Shown here: in pieces, positions 52,515-61,029 of the stretch
How positions within the stretch are numbered: position 1 is the stretch's first letter
Layout of the letters: each line of letters opens with the position of its first letter
Assembly: GCF_014218295.1 (NCBI RefSeq)
Contig: NZ_AP023287.1
Coordinates: forward strand, 5,332,001 to 5,396,000
From: Mycolicibacterium litorale
GTDB lineage: Bacteria; Actinomycetota; Actinomycetes; Mycobacteriales; Mycobacteriaceae
Length of the DNA stretch: 64,000 nucleotides
Direction of reading: 5' to 3'
Notes under the pieces: generated by a model
Seen by the model: the letters and a program-made list of their open reading frames with translations, nothing else
Told to the model about the DNA's origin: nothing
The model's database searches: none
Made by a program: the position numbers and the translations under genes

Positions 52515-54185
52515 ATGGACGCTGACGTCATCGTGGTGGGCGCCGGTCTCGCCGGCCTGGTCGCCACCCACGAGTTGACCCGCCGCGGGAAGCGGGTGGC
52601 GCTCGTCGACCAGGAGAACGCCGCCAACCTCGGGGCCCAGGCGTACTGGTCGTTCGGCGGCATCTTCCTGGTCGACACCCCCGAACAGCGCCGGATGCGG
52701 ATCAAGGACTCCTTCGAGCTCGCGTGGAGCGACTGGCAGGGCAGCGCGGCGTTCGACCGGCTCGACGACGAGGACGTGTGGGCGGCGAAGTGGGCGCGCG
52801 CCTACGTCGAATGGGCGGCGGGCGAGAAACGCGACTACCTCACCGGCCACGGCATCACCTTCCTGCCGACCGTCGGCTGGGCCGAACGCGGTGACCTGCG
52901 CGCCACCGGGCACGGCAACTCGGTGCCGCGCTTCCACGTCGCGTGGGGCACCGGCACCGGCATCGTCGCGCCGTTCGCCGACTCCGCGTTGAGCGCCGCT
53001 CAGCGCGGCCTGGTGCGCTTCCACCACCGGCACCGGGTCGACGGGTTGGTGTTCACCGACGGTGCGGTCACCGGGGTGCGGGGAACGGTGCTCGCCCCCG
53101 ACGGTGCGCGGCGCGGGGCGCCGTCCAACCGCGACGCCGTCGGCGAGTTCGCGTTGTCCGGCCAGGCGGTGGTGCTGACGACCGGCGGTATCGGCGCCAA
53201 TCACGAGATCGTGCGCCGCTTCTGGCCCGCGCGCCTCGGCACCGCCCCGACGTCGATGATCACCGGGGTACCCGCCCACGTCGACGGGCGGATGCTCGAC
53301 ATCGCCGCGGATTGCGGTGTGCGCCTTGTCAATCGGGACCGGATGTGGCACTACACCGAGGGCGTCGTCAACTGGGATCCGATCTGGCCGGACCATGCGA
53401 TCCGCATCCTGCCCGGACCGTCGTCGATGTGGTTCGACGCGCTGGGCCGCCGGCTGCCGGCACCGTATCTGCCGGGCTACGACACCCTTGGCACCCTGCG
53501 GTATCTGCGGACCACGCCCGACATCGCCGAGTACGACCACTCGTGGTTCATCCTCACCCAGCGCATCATCGAGAAGGAGTTCGCGCTGTCGGGGTCGGAG
53601 CAGAATCCGGACATCACCGCCAAGGATCGCCGCGCGTTCCTCAAGGAGCGGCTGTTCAGCAAGGGCGGGCCTGCTCCCGTCGAGGCGTTCAAGGAACGCG
53701 GTGCCGACTTCGTCGTCGCCGACGGACTCGAGGATCTCGTCGCGAAGATGAACGGCCTCACCGACCAACCGCTCCTCGACGCGGCGCTGATCCGCCGTCA
53801 GATCGAGGCGCGCGATCTGCAGGTGACCAACCCGTTCAGCAAGGACGCGCAGATCCAGGGCATCCACAACTCGCGGCGCGCGCTGGCCGACCGGATCGGC
53901 CGCACCACGGCCCCGCACCGCATCCTCGATCCGGCCGCCGGTCCGCTGATCGGCATCAAACTGCACATCCTCACGCGCAAGACGTTGGGCGGCATCCAGA
54001 CCGACCTCGCCTCACGGGCGATCGGGCTGGACGGTCAGCCGATCGAGGGTCTGTACGCGGCGGGCGAGGTGGCGGGTTTCGGCGGCGGCGGGGTGCACGG
54101 CTACAACGCGCTGGAGGGCACCTTCCTCGGCGGGTGCATCTTCTCCGGTCGTGCCGCAGGCCGGGCACTGGCCGACCGGATCTGA
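52515..54185 (+). CDS. FAD-binding dehydrogenase, fumarate reductase/ketosteroid dehydrogenase superfamily
   Basis: A 556-residue flavoprotein. VVGAGLAGLVATHEL at about 6-20 binds FAD, VVLTTGGIGANHEIV is the second conserved block, and GLYAAGEVAGFGGGGVHGYN near the C-terminus is typical of COG3573-type dehydrogenases related to 3-ketosteroid delta-1-dehydrogenase. Substrate unknown; a steroid-like compound is only a guess from superfamily. The 3' end overlaps the convergent monooxygenase gene by 85 bases. Confidence 0.85.
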   Translation: MDADVIVVGAGLAGLVATHELTRRGKRVALVDQENAANLGAQAYWSFGGIFLVDTPEQRRMRIKDSFELAWSDWQGSAAFDRLDDEDVWAAKWARAYVEWAAGEKRDYLTGHGITFLPTVGWAERGDLRATGHGNSVPRFHVAWGTGTGIVAPFADSALSAAQRGLVRFHHRHRVDGLVFTDGAVTGVRGTVLAPDGARRGAPSNRDAVGEFALSGQAVVLTTGGIGANHEIVRRFWPARLGTAPTSMITGVPAHVDGRMLDIAADCGVRLVNRDRMWHYTEGVVNWDPIWPDHAIRILPGPSSMWFDALGRRLPAPYLPGYDTLGTLRYLRTTPDIAEYDHSWFILTQRIIEKEFALSGSEQNPDITAKDRRAFLKERLFSKGGPAPVEAFKERGADFVVADGLEDLVAKMNGLTDQPLLDAALIRRQIEARDLQVTNPFSKDAQIQGIHNSRRALADRIGRTTAPHRILDPAAGPLIGIKLHILTRKTLGGIQTDLASRAIGLDGQPIEGLYAAGEVAGFGGGGVHGYNALEGTFLGGCIFSGRAAGRALADRI

Positions 54186-55315
54186 CGGGCCACGTCCTCG
54201 GCCAACGGACCGGCCTGCAACCGGAACGACTGCAGCGGGCCGATCAGCGGTTCGTCGTAGCCGGCGAACCACAGCCCCGGCGCAGCCCCGGGCAGGCCGT
54301 TGACGACGGGGGCGCCCTCCTCGTCGAGGACGTCGAGGTGTCCGACGAGCGGCTCGAGCCCGTGCCGGTATCCGGTGGCGCCGATGACGACTTCGGGCCG
54401 GATGGTCCGGCCGTCGGCCAGCACCACGTCGGCGGCGTCGAACGATTCGACCGCCGGGACCACCTCGATACGGCCCTGCTTGATCCTCGGAACGAGTTCG
54501 TCGGCCAGAGTGGGGATGCTGCCCTCCTCGAGCAGCGCGGTGTAGATGCCGCGCCGCGGCGCCGGCAGACCGGCGGAGGTCAGGTCCCCGAACCACAGCC
54601 GGCTCACGAGGGCGGCGGCGCGATCGAGCACCGGGACCGGGAGCCGGTGCAGCGCCGTGCTGAACGCGTCCACCGGGATACCCGCTGCCGAGCGCGGAAC
54701 CAGGTGCGGCGGATGGCGCACCGCCAACCGGACACGGCCGGCCACGCGATCGCTGAGCTGCAGCGCGATGTCGACCGCAGAGTTCCCCGACCCGACCACC
54801 AGCACGTCGCGCCCGGCGAACGGCCACGGGTTGCGGTAGTCGGCCGAGTGCAGCAGCTCGCCCGGATAGCCCTCCATCCCGGGCCACGCCGGCAGTGCCG
54901 GCGTGTGGTAGTTCCCCGTCGCGATCACCACCGCGTCGGCGCAGTAGGCGTCACCGTCGGTGGTGATCCGCCACCGGGCGTCCGCGCGGTCCACGCGGGT
55001 CACCGTCACGCCGAGACGCAGCCGAAGCCCTTGGCGCCGAACGTAATCGTCGAAGTAGTCGACCATGTCGTCGCGTTTGGGCCAGCGGCCGTACTTACGC
55101 GGTATCGACTGTCCCGGCAGGTGCGACCAGTAGCCGCAGGTGTTGAGCCGGAACCCGTCGTAGCGGCCACGCCAGGCCGACGCCGGCGCCGAGGCCCGGT
55201 CCAGGATCACCGCGTCGATCTTCTGCTGGTGTTTCAACTGCCGGGCGATCGCCATACCGCACGGGCCGGCTCCCACGATGACCACGGTCTCGTCGCGTTC
55301 TGCTGAAGGCACCAC
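54101..55315 (-). CDS. FAD-dependent monooxygenase/oxidoreductase
   Basis: A 404-residue class B-like flavoprotein. VVIVGAGPCGMAIARQL at 11-27 binds FAD, DVLVVGSGNSAVDIALQL at about 169-186 binds NADPH, and VIGATGYR near 310 is a conserved late motif. The FMO fingerprint FxGxxxHxxxY/F is not clearly seen, so it may be an oxidoreductase of the CzcO-type. Its last 28 codons are antisense to the end of the upstream flavoprotein gene. Confidence 0.85.
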   Translation of the reverse strand: MVPSAERDETVVIVGAGPCGMAIARQLKHQQKIDAVILDRASAPASAWRGRYDGFRLNTCGYWSHLPGQSIPRKYGRWPKRDDMVDYFDDYVRRQGLRLRLGVTVTRVDRADARWRITTDGDAYCADAVVIATGNYHTPALPAWPGMEGYPGELLHSADYRNPWPFAGRDVLVVGSGNSAVDIALQLSDRVAGRVRLAVRHPPHLVPRSAAGIPVDAFSTALHRLPVPVLDRAAALVSRLWFGDLTSAGLPAPRRGIYTALLEEGSIPTLADELVPRIKQGRIEVVPAVESFDAADVVLADGRTIRPEVVIGATGYRHGLEPLVGHLDVLDEEGAPVVNGLPGAAPGLWFAGYDEPLIGPLQSFRLQAGPLAEDVARQIRSASARPAARPEKMHPPRKVPSSAL

Positions 55316-55348
55316 CGTCGGGTTCCCGTTGCGCCGTTGCGTTATACC

Positions 55349-55374
55349 GGTTTCCCGTCCGGCGAGCCGGGTAG
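55349..55374 (+). promoter_or_regulatory. SigF-like promoter before small acidic protein gene
   Basis: GGTTT (55349-55353), 15 bases, then GGGTAG (55369-55374). The -35 matches the mycobacterial SigF element in full and the -10 in five of six positions. Transcription would start about 28 bases before the ATG at 55410, leaving a normal leader with an AGGAGG site. Confidence 0.55.
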
Positions 55375-55409
55375 TTCTCCTGTCGACCCGAACCGATCAG
55401 GAGGACTCG

Positions 55410-55547
55410 ATGAGCTCACCGGAGCCGACGCCAGACGACACCCAGCAGTCCGAGACGGGGGTGCCGAGCGCCAGCCCGGGATACTCCACGCCGCCACCCG
55501 AAGGTGTCCGGGACGCCGACGACCAGGGTGACGCCACCCCGGAGTAG
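55410..55547 (+). CDS. Small acidic proline/serine-rich protein (45 residues)
   Basis: A short frame with a perfect AGGAGG six bases before its ATG and a SigF-like promoter upstream. The product is highly acidic and probably unstructured: many Asp, Glu, Ser, Thr and Pro, no Cys, and no hydrophobic segment (GVPSASPGYSTPPPEGV in the middle). No function is known. The strong start signals argue that it is a real gene. It ends three bases from the convergent decarboxylase stop. Confidence 0.65.
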   Translation: MSSPEPTPDDTQQSETGVPSASPGYSTPPPEGVRDADDQGDATPE

Positions 55548-55550
55548 CCG

Positions 55551-57104
55551 TCAGCGGGCCACCACCCGCATCTCGGCGAGGGACTCATCGGCGGCACCTT
55601 CGACCATCACGCCCGCGGCCGCCTGGCGTTCGAGGTAGTCGACGATGGCGTCGGTGATCAGCTCACCGGGCGCCACAATCGGAATGCCAGGCGGGTAGGG
55701 GCAGATCATCTCCGCGGAGAGCCGTCCGGCCGCCTTGCGCCACGACACCATCTCGGTGTGTCCGAGGTAGGCGTCCCGGGGCAGCATGACGGTCTCCGTG
55801 CGCAACTCGTCGAGCACCGGCCGCTCACCGAGGTCGAGCGGTTCGCGGCCCTCGTGGGCGCCGGCCAACTCGGTCAACGCCTCGACGAACCGGTCCGCTT
55901 CGGACTCGCTGTCGGCGAAGGTGATCAGCGCCATGATCCGGCGGTGGTCGGCGAGTTCGACATGGATGCCACATCGTTCCCGCAGCCAGTCTCCGGCCTG
56001 GTATCCGGTCAGCCCCAACCCGATCACGTCGACGGTGACGTGTGTCGGGTCGAGCGCCATGGCGCCCGGGTGGCGCAGCACGTCCTCTCCCATCAGGTCG
56101 AGGCCCGGGATGCCGGTGACGGCCGACCTGATCCGCTCGGCGAGGTCGATGGCGTTCCCGAGCATGTCCTCGCCGTGCTCCTGGAACTGGCGGCGGGCGG
56201 CGTCGATCGAGGACAGCAGCAGCGACGACGCACTCGTCGACTGGGTGAGCTCGAACACCATCGACAGCCTGGTGGTGTCGATGCGATCGCCCTTGGCGCT
56301 GAGCACCGATGTCTGCAGCAGGCCGTTGAGCGTCTTGTGCACGCTGCCGATGCACAGGTCGGCACCGGATTCGAGCGCCGACGGCGGCAACCTGCTGCAG
56401 AAGCTGTAGTCGAGGCCCCACGCGTCGTCGGTGACGAGCGGGATGCCGTGCCCGTGCGCGGCGTCGGCCAGCGCCCGGACGTCTGAGCTCACCCCGTAGT
56501 AGCTCGGCGTGAAAACCATTGCGGCAGCGGCGTCGGGGTGCTCGGCGAGGGTCTGCCGCAGGCTGGCCGGGTCCACCCCGTGTGCCACCTGCCAGCGGTG
56601 GTCGTAGTCGGGATCGACGTACACCGGCATCGCGCCCGACAGCACGAGTCCGGAGAACGCGGACTTGTGGCCGTTGCGTGCCATCACCAACGTCTCGCCG
56701 GGACGCACCGCTGCCATCATCGCGACATGGACGTTCTCGGTGCTGCCGTTGGTGGAGAACAGCGTCTGGTCCGCGCCGACGGCCTCGGCGAACAGTTCCA
56801 TCGCCGTCGGCTCCACCTGCCAGGACTGATGGCGGTTGTCGACGCCGTTGTTCATGCCGATGTCGGCGCGGAACGCCTGCGACCCCACCCACCGCGCGGC
56901 GACCGGATCGTGCCGACCGGTTCCGGACCTGTGCGCGGGAATTCCCAGCGACAGGTCACCGCGGTCGTGGAAATGCTCGATCGCCTCACCGATCGGCGTG
57001 GCGTCGGGCGCCTTGCGCGCGGGCCCGGCTTCGCCTTCCCGCTGCGCTTTCCTGCTGTTCTTCCGGCGTTCCCAGGCCACTTTCCACGCCGGAATACCGC
57101 TCAC
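55551..57104 (-). CDS. PLP-dependent Orn/Lys/Arg decarboxylase-family protein
   Basis: A 517-residue fold-type I PLP enzyme. The large domain has STNGSTENVHVAMMAA, VTDDAWGLDYSF (Asp contacting the PLP ring) and SVHKTLNGLLQTS with the Schiff-base Lys; the C-terminal decarboxylase domain ends with CPYPPGIPIVAPGE. These enzymes decarboxylate basic amino acids to polyamines or diamines. The GTG at 57104 overlaps the hemerythrin stop (GTGA), so the two are coupled; the start could lie a few codons either way. The link to a hemerythrin is unusual. Confidence 0.83.
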   Translation of the reverse strand: MSGIPAWKVAWERRKNSRKAQREGEAGPARKAPDATPIGEAIEHFHDRGDLSLGIPAHRSGTGRHDPVAARWVGSQAFRADIGMNNGVDNRHQSWQVEPTAMELFAEAVGADQTLFSTNGSTENVHVAMMAAVRPGETLVMARNGHKSAFSGLVLSGAMPVYVDPDYDHRWQVAHGVDPASLRQTLAEHPDAAAAMVFTPSYYGVSSDVRALADAAHGHGIPLVTDDAWGLDYSFCSRLPPSALESGADLCIGSVHKTLNGLLQTSVLSAKGDRIDTTRLSMVFELTQSTSASSLLLSSIDAARRQFQEHGEDMLGNAIDLAERIRSAVTGIPGLDLMGEDVLRHPGAMALDPTHVTVDVIGLGLTGYQAGDWLRERCGIHVELADHRRIMALITFADSESEADRFVEALTELAGAHEGREPLDLGERPVLDELRTETVMLPRDAYLGHTEMVSWRKAAGRLSAEMICPYPPGIPIVAPGELITDAIVDYLERQAAAGVMVEGAADESLAEMRVVAR

Positions 57105-57832
57105 GAACTCGTCTCGGGTCGGCGCGGCGAGTTCGTGCTCGGATCCTCGCCGTGAGTGAGCGGCGGAACGTGTTCGACCATTCCGGCCACCCGCGCCAAA
57201 CCCGCGCTTGCCGAGGCGAACACACCCTTGGCCCGTCCGGATGAGCGACGGGCGCCGCGGTCGAGGTGATCGCGGGCGCGGTCGAGGACCGTCAACGGCG
57301 CCGCGGCGACCACATTGCCCGGAGGGCGCCGCGCCACGACCGGATGTGGCCGGGTCGGCGCCGTCCGCCGCACCGCCTCCCAGGCCCAGCCCAACTGGAT
57401 CAGGGTGCGCCGGTCGACGACGTCCTGCAGCATCGGCAGCAGCCTGTCCTCTTCGTCCCGAACATCCTCGCGCAGAAGGGATTTGATGTGTTCCCACAGT
57501 TGCGGGTAGCGCGGATCGTCCTCGGGGACCTTCTCGAGCTCGGCGAAGAGCTCGTTGATCTCCTGGTGCTCTTTTTCGATCTCGAGGGTGAGTGGTTCAC
57601 CACCGGGCACCATCTTGCGGATGGCCGGCCACAGCACCGACTCCTCGGCGAACGCGTGCGGGAAGACCAGCCGGCACAACTCCGTCAGGTAATTCTGCCG
57701 TTCGGCACCCGTCGTGGCGTCGATCCGGTGCAGCAACCGTTCGAGTTCGATGTGGTCACGCTTCTGGCGCGTGAGGATGCTGTAGGGGCCGCCGAGCTGT
57801 GCGAGGTTCTGGTCGGCAAGGGATGTCGTCAT
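57101..57832 (-). CDS. Hemerythrin HHE-domain protein
   Basis: A 243-residue protein. Residues about 15-150 form the hemerythrin helical bundle with candidate di-iron ligands in KRDHIELERLL, FPHAFAEESVLWP, KEHQEINELF and DVRDEEDRLLPML. The C-terminal 90 residues are Arg/Ala-rich and less ordered. Such mycobacterial proteins are tied to peroxide and NO stress. AAAGGACA precedes the ATG at 57832. It diverges from a Mn catalase gene, with two facing SigF-like promoters in the 194-base gap. Confidence 0.87.
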   Translation of the reverse strand: MTTSLADQNLAQLGGPYSILTRQKRDHIELERLLHRIDATTGAERQNYLTELCRLVFPHAFAEESVLWPAIRKMVPGGEPLTLEIEKEHQEINELFAELEKVPEDDPRYPQLWEHIKSLLREDVRDEEDRLLPMLQDVVDRRTLIQLGWAWEAVRRTAPTRPHPVVARRPPGNVVAAAPLTVLDRARDHLDRGARRSSGRAKGVFASASAGLARVAGMVEHVPPLTHGEDPSTNSPRRPETSS

Positions 57833-57918
57833 GAGTTGTCCTTTCCGTGAGCGAGCCTGTGCCCCGCCGACCGGACTCCAAACATCGACGACGGCCACGA
57901 AACCCGATTCCGGCGGAG

Positions 57919-57944
57919 CGTTTGCCTGTCCAGTGCCCGGGTAC
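57919..57944 (+). promoter_or_regulatory. SigF-like promoter for Mn catalase
   Basis: CGTTT (57919-57923), 15 bases, then GGGTAC (57939-57944). The -10 is a full match to the mycobacterial SigF GGGTAY and the -35 has one mismatch. The transcript would start about 75 bases before the catalase ATG. Confidence 0.55.
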
Positions 57945-57968
57945 CGCCTCCCCTGCCGTACAGAAACC
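57941..57968 (-). promoter_or_regulatory. SigF-like promoter for hemerythrin-decarboxylase
   Basis: On the minus strand GGTTT (57968-57964), 17 bases, then CGGTAC (57946-57941). The -35 and spacing fit SigF and the -10 has one mismatch. Its -10 overlaps the -10 of the rightward promoter on a shared GTACC core. Confidence 0.4.
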
Positions 57969-58026
57969 GTGCGGCGGTCGGGGTGGTTGCCAGCGGTGGC
58001 CGCTAAAACGAATTCGTGGAGAGCTG

Positions 58027-58938
58027 ATGTTCCGTCATACCGATTACATGCAATTCGACGTCAAGCCCGAAAAGCCGGACCCGGTCTACGCGCGCAAGCT
58101 CCAGGAGCTGCTCGGCGGTGCCTTCGGCGAGATGACCGTGACGATGCAGTACCTCATGCAGGGCTGGAACTGTCGCATGAAGGGCAAGTACAAGGACCTC
58201 ATCATGGACGTGGCCACCGAGGAGATCGGCCACGTCGAGATGATCGCGACGATGATCGCCCGCCTCCTGGAGAGTGCGCCCGCCACGGACGCCACCGAGA
58301 ACGCGCTCGGCGATCCGGTCGTCGCCGCCGTCATGGGCGGCATGGATCCGCAGCAGGCGATCATCTCCGGCGGTGCGCCGACGCTGTCGGACAGCCAGGG
58401 CCAGGCTTGGAACGGCAAGTTCGTGGTCGCCTCGGGCAACCTCCTCGCCGACTTCTACGCCAACGTGAACGCCGAGGCGCAGGGCCGCGTGCAGACCGCG
58501 CGGCTGTGGCACATGACCGATGACCCGGGCGTCAAGGCCATGCTGAAGTTCAATCTCGCCCGCGACACCTACCACCAGAACATGTGGCTGGCCGCGATCG
58601 AGGAGTTGCAGGCCGACGGGCTGGAGGGCGTCGTGGCACCGAACGATCTGTTCGACGAGGAGTACGAGGAACACGCCAGCACGCTGTGGCATCTGTCGGA
58701 CGGCGCCGACTCCGACAAGGGTCGCTGGGCCAACGGCCCGCTGCCCGACGGTCGGCACACCGGGAAGTTCCTGGCCGATCCGCAGCCGCTCGGCGACCGC
58801 CAGTCGGGCCCGCCGCCGGACCCGAAGCTCTACGTCACCTACGACGGTTCGATGGGCGAGCCGCGGACGCCGTCGTTCGGCACCGAGAAGGGCGTCATGG
58901 GCAAGCTCAAGGACGCCATCGATCCCGACAAGACGTAG
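58027..58938 (+). CDS. Manganese catalase
   Basis: A 303-residue non-heme catalase. The di-manganese ligands can be placed: Glu in GAFGEMTVTMQY (about 36), Glu and His in ATEEIGHVEM (about 66 and 69), Glu in NVNAEAQGR (about 148) and His in DTYHQNMW (about 181). It breaks down hydrogen peroxide in the cytosol. The C-terminal 60 residues form the wrap-around tail (GPPPDPKLYVTYDGSMGE). Divergent from the hemerythrin gene, with SigF-like promoter upstream; GGAGAG precedes the ATG. Confidence 0.93.
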   Translation: MFRHTDYMQFDVKPEKPDPVYARKLQELLGGAFGEMTVTMQYLMQGWNCRMKGKYKDLIMDVATEEIGHVEMIATMIARLLESAPATDATENALGDPVVAAVMGGMDPQQAIISGGAPTLSDSQGQAWNGKFVVASGNLLADFYANVNAEAQGRVQTARLWHMTDDPGVKAMLKFNLARDTYHQNMWLAAIEELQADGLEGVVAPNDLFDEEYEEHASTLWHLSDGADSDKGRWANGPLPDGRHTGKFLADPQPLGDRQSGPPPDPKLYVTYDGSMGEPRTPSFGTEKGVMGKLKDAIDPDKT

Positions 58939-58961
58939 CCCTGGGTGGACCCGTCGCTACG

Positions 58962-58967
58962 TAGTCT
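58962..58967 (+). promoter_or_regulatory. -10 element (TAGTCT) for leaderless selO
   Basis: TAGTCT fits TANNNT and ends seven bases before the GTG at 58975. It supports that start rather than the ATG frame opening at 58945. Confidence 0.45.
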
Positions 58968-58974
58968 GGATGAG

Positions 58975-60447
58975 GTGAGTGCTTCACCTGTGACGAACCT
59001 CGTCCTCGACGACCGCTTCGCGCGGGACCTGCCGGAGATGGCGGTCCGCTGGCGGGCCGAGGAGGCCCCCGACCCGCGGCTGCTCGTGCTGAACGAGCGG
59101 CTGGCGGCGACTCTGGGTCTCGACCCCGACTGGCTGCGCACCCCCGACGGGGTGCGGCTGCTGGTGGGCAACTCGGTCCCCGGCGGCGCCACTCCGGTGG
59201 CACAGGCCTATGCGGGCCACCAGTTCGGCGGGTTCGCGCCCCGGCTCGGCGACGGCAGGGCGCTGCTGCTCGGCGAGATCACCGACACCGACGGCCGGGT
59301 CCGTGATCTCCATCTGAAGGGGTCCGGGCACACGCCGTTCGCGCGCGCCGGTGACGGCCTGGCCGCGGTCGGCCCGATGCTGCGCGAGTACATCGTCAGC
59401 GAGGCGATGGCCGCGCTCGGCATCCCGACCACCCGCTCGCTGGCGGTGGTGGCGACCGGCCGCCAGGTGTACCGCGAAACCGTGCTGGACGGGGCCGTGC
59501 TGGCCCGGGTGGCGAGCAGCCATCTGCGGGTCGGCAGCTTCCAGTACGCCGCCGCATCCGGCGACCGGGACCTGCTGCGCCGGCTCGCCGACCATGCCAT
59601 CGCCCGTCACCATCCGCAGGCGGCCGAGGCGCAGAATCCGTACCTGGGGCTGTTCGAGGCGGTGTTGGCCGCACAGGCCCGGCTGATCGCCCGGTGGATG
59701 CTCGTGGGATTCGTCCACGGCGTGATGAACACCGACAACATGACGATCTCCGGGGAGACCATCGACTACGGGCCGTGCGCGTTCATGGACGTCTACGACC
59801 CGGAGACGGTGTTCAGCTCGATCGACATGTGGGGCCGCTACGCCTACGGCAACCAGCCCGCGGTGGCCGCGTGGAACCTGGCGCGCTTCGCCGAGGCCCT
59901 GCTGCCGCTGCTGGCCGACGACCTCGATCAGGCCGTCACCATGGCCGAAACGGCGCTCGGCGCGTTCGGCCGCCAGTACGAGGCCGCGTTCACCGAGGGG
60001 ATGCGGGCCAAACTCGGTCTGTCCCGGGCGGACGGGGAGGCTGACGAGCGCGCCGTCACCGGACTCCTCGAAGAGCTGCCGAACCTGTTGCGCGACAACC
60101 ACATCGACTACACGTCGTTCTTCCGCGCCCTGGGCCGTGCGGCGCGCGGTGACACCGAACCCGCGCGCGGGTTGTTCGTCGACCTCGCCGGATTCGACGC
60201 GTGGCTGAACCGGTGGCGTGCGCTGAACCCCGACGGCGATGCGATGGATCGGGTGAACCCCGTCTACATCCCGCGCAACCATCTCGTCGAGGAGGCGCTG
60301 ACCGCCGCAGCCGCGGGCGATCTGGCGCCGTTCGAGAACCTGCTCGACGCGGTGACCGGGCCGTTCGACGAACGGCCCGGTCTCGAGCGTCATGCGCAAC
60401 CGGCTCCCGAGGACTTCGGCCGGTACCGCACCTTCTGCGGTACCTGA
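58975..60447 (+). CDS. selO: Protein adenylyltransferase SelO (YdiU)
   Basis: A 490-residue pseudokinase-fold enzyme that transfers AMP to Ser, Thr or Tyr of proteins. [16 protein letters not shown] near residue 115, [10 protein letters not shown] near 250 and [11 protein letters not shown] just after are the ATP- and metal-binding motifs. The C-terminus ends in TFCGT, with Cys at the place of selenocysteine in eukaryotic SelO. In E. coli SelO links to redox stress. It starts 36 bases after the Mn catalase stop, which fits a shared oxidative-stress theme. Confidence 0.93.
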   Translation: MSASPVTNLVLDDRFARDLPEMAVRWRAEEAPDPRLLVLNERLAATLGLDPDWLRTPDGVRLLVGNSVPGGATPVAQAYAGHQFGGFAPRLGDGRALLLGEITDTDGRVRDLHLKGSGHTPFARAGDGLAAVGPMLREYIVSEAMAALGIPTTRSLAVVATGRQVYRETVLDGAVLARVASSHLRVGSFQYAAASGDRDLLRRLADHAIARHHPQAAEAQNPYLGLFEAVLAAQARLIARWMLVGFVHGVMNTDNMTISGETIDYGPCAFMDVYDPETVFSSIDMWGRYAYGNQPAVAAWNLARFAEALLPLLADDLDQAVTMAETALGAFGRQYEAAFTEGMRAKLGLSRADGEADERAVTGLLEELPNLLRDNHIDYTSFFRALGRAARGDTEPARGLFVDLAGFDAWLNRWRALNPDGDAMDRVNPVYIPRNHLVEEALTAAAAGDLAPFENLLDAVTGPFDERPGLERHAQPAPEDFGRYRTFCGT

Positions 60448-60450
60448 GCG

Positions 60451-60960
60451 CTACGGCGTGCTGGCGCAGCCGACGCCGGGGATGCACCCGCTGGCGCCGC
60501 CCGGACCCGCCGTGCCGGCAGGCCCACCCGGGATCGCGCCCGTCGCGCCCTGCGGACCGGCCGCACCACCCGGACCGCCCGGGATCGCACCCGCGGCACC
60601 CTGCGGGCCGGCGACACCACCCGGGCCACCCGGGATCGCACCCGCGGCACCCTGCGGACCGGCGACACCACCCGGGCCACCCGGGATCGCACCCGCGGCA
60701 CCGCCGGGACCGGCCACCCCGCCCGGGCCACCGGGCACCGCTCCGGCGACGCCCGGAGGCGGCGGGACGAAGCCCGGAGCTCCGGGCGGCGGGGGCGGAG
60801 GCGGCGGGGCGGCGCAGCCCGTGCCGTACGGATCGACGCATCCGGGCGGTCCGCCCGCCGGGAACATCAGGGTGGCGCCCGCCGGAACGGCGAAGGCGAT
60901 GGCCAGTGCGGAGGCGCCGGCCGCGAGGACCGGCGCGCGTTTCAGGTGATCAGTCAGCAT
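60451..60960 (-). CDS. Secreted collagen-like Gly/Pro-rich repeat protein
   Basis: A 169-residue protein. The signal peptide spans about 1-29 (HLKRAPVLAAGASALAIAFA). A short Cys-containing part (Cys41, Cys49) and a polyproline run (52-59) follow. Residues 73-157 are five 17-residue units of the form GAIPGGPGGVAGPQGAA. The tail has two more Cys (159, 164). The repeats look collagen-like with many Gly-Pro steps but do not keep strict Gly-X-Y phase. ATG at 60960 is chosen since it begins the signal peptide. Function unknown; probably an exported, surface-exposed protein. Confidence 0.75.
   Translation of the reverse strand: MLTDHLKRAPVLAAGASALAIAFAVPAGATLMFPAGGPPGCVDPYGTGCAAPPPPPPPPGAPGFVPPPPGVAGAVPGGPGGVAGPGGAAGAIPGGPGGVAGPQGAAGAIPGGPGGVAGPQGAAGAIPGGPGGAAGPQGATGAIPGGPAGTAGPGGASGCIPGVGCASTP
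60490..60744. repeat. Five 51-bp direct repeats within the collagen-like gene
   Basis: The five 17-codon units of the Gly/Pro-rich protein are nearly identical at DNA level, the central three most of all (CGCACCCGCGGCACC recurs). Such an array can gain or lose units in frame by slippage. Confidence 0.75.
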
Positions 60961-60993
60961 GCCGCGGCTGTACCACCCGTGCTGCGGTTCAAA

Positions 60994-61017
60994 CATCGAT
61001 CGTCGCATCGATCGTCG
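60994..61017. repeat. Tandem 12-mer pair between collagen-like and CitE-like genes
   Basis: CATCGATCGTCG occurs twice head to tail at 60994-61005 and 61006-61017, 34 bases upstream of the collagen-like start. It may be a regulatory direct repeat or a slippage product. Confidence 0.5.
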
Positions 61018-61029
61018 CAATGACGAGAA

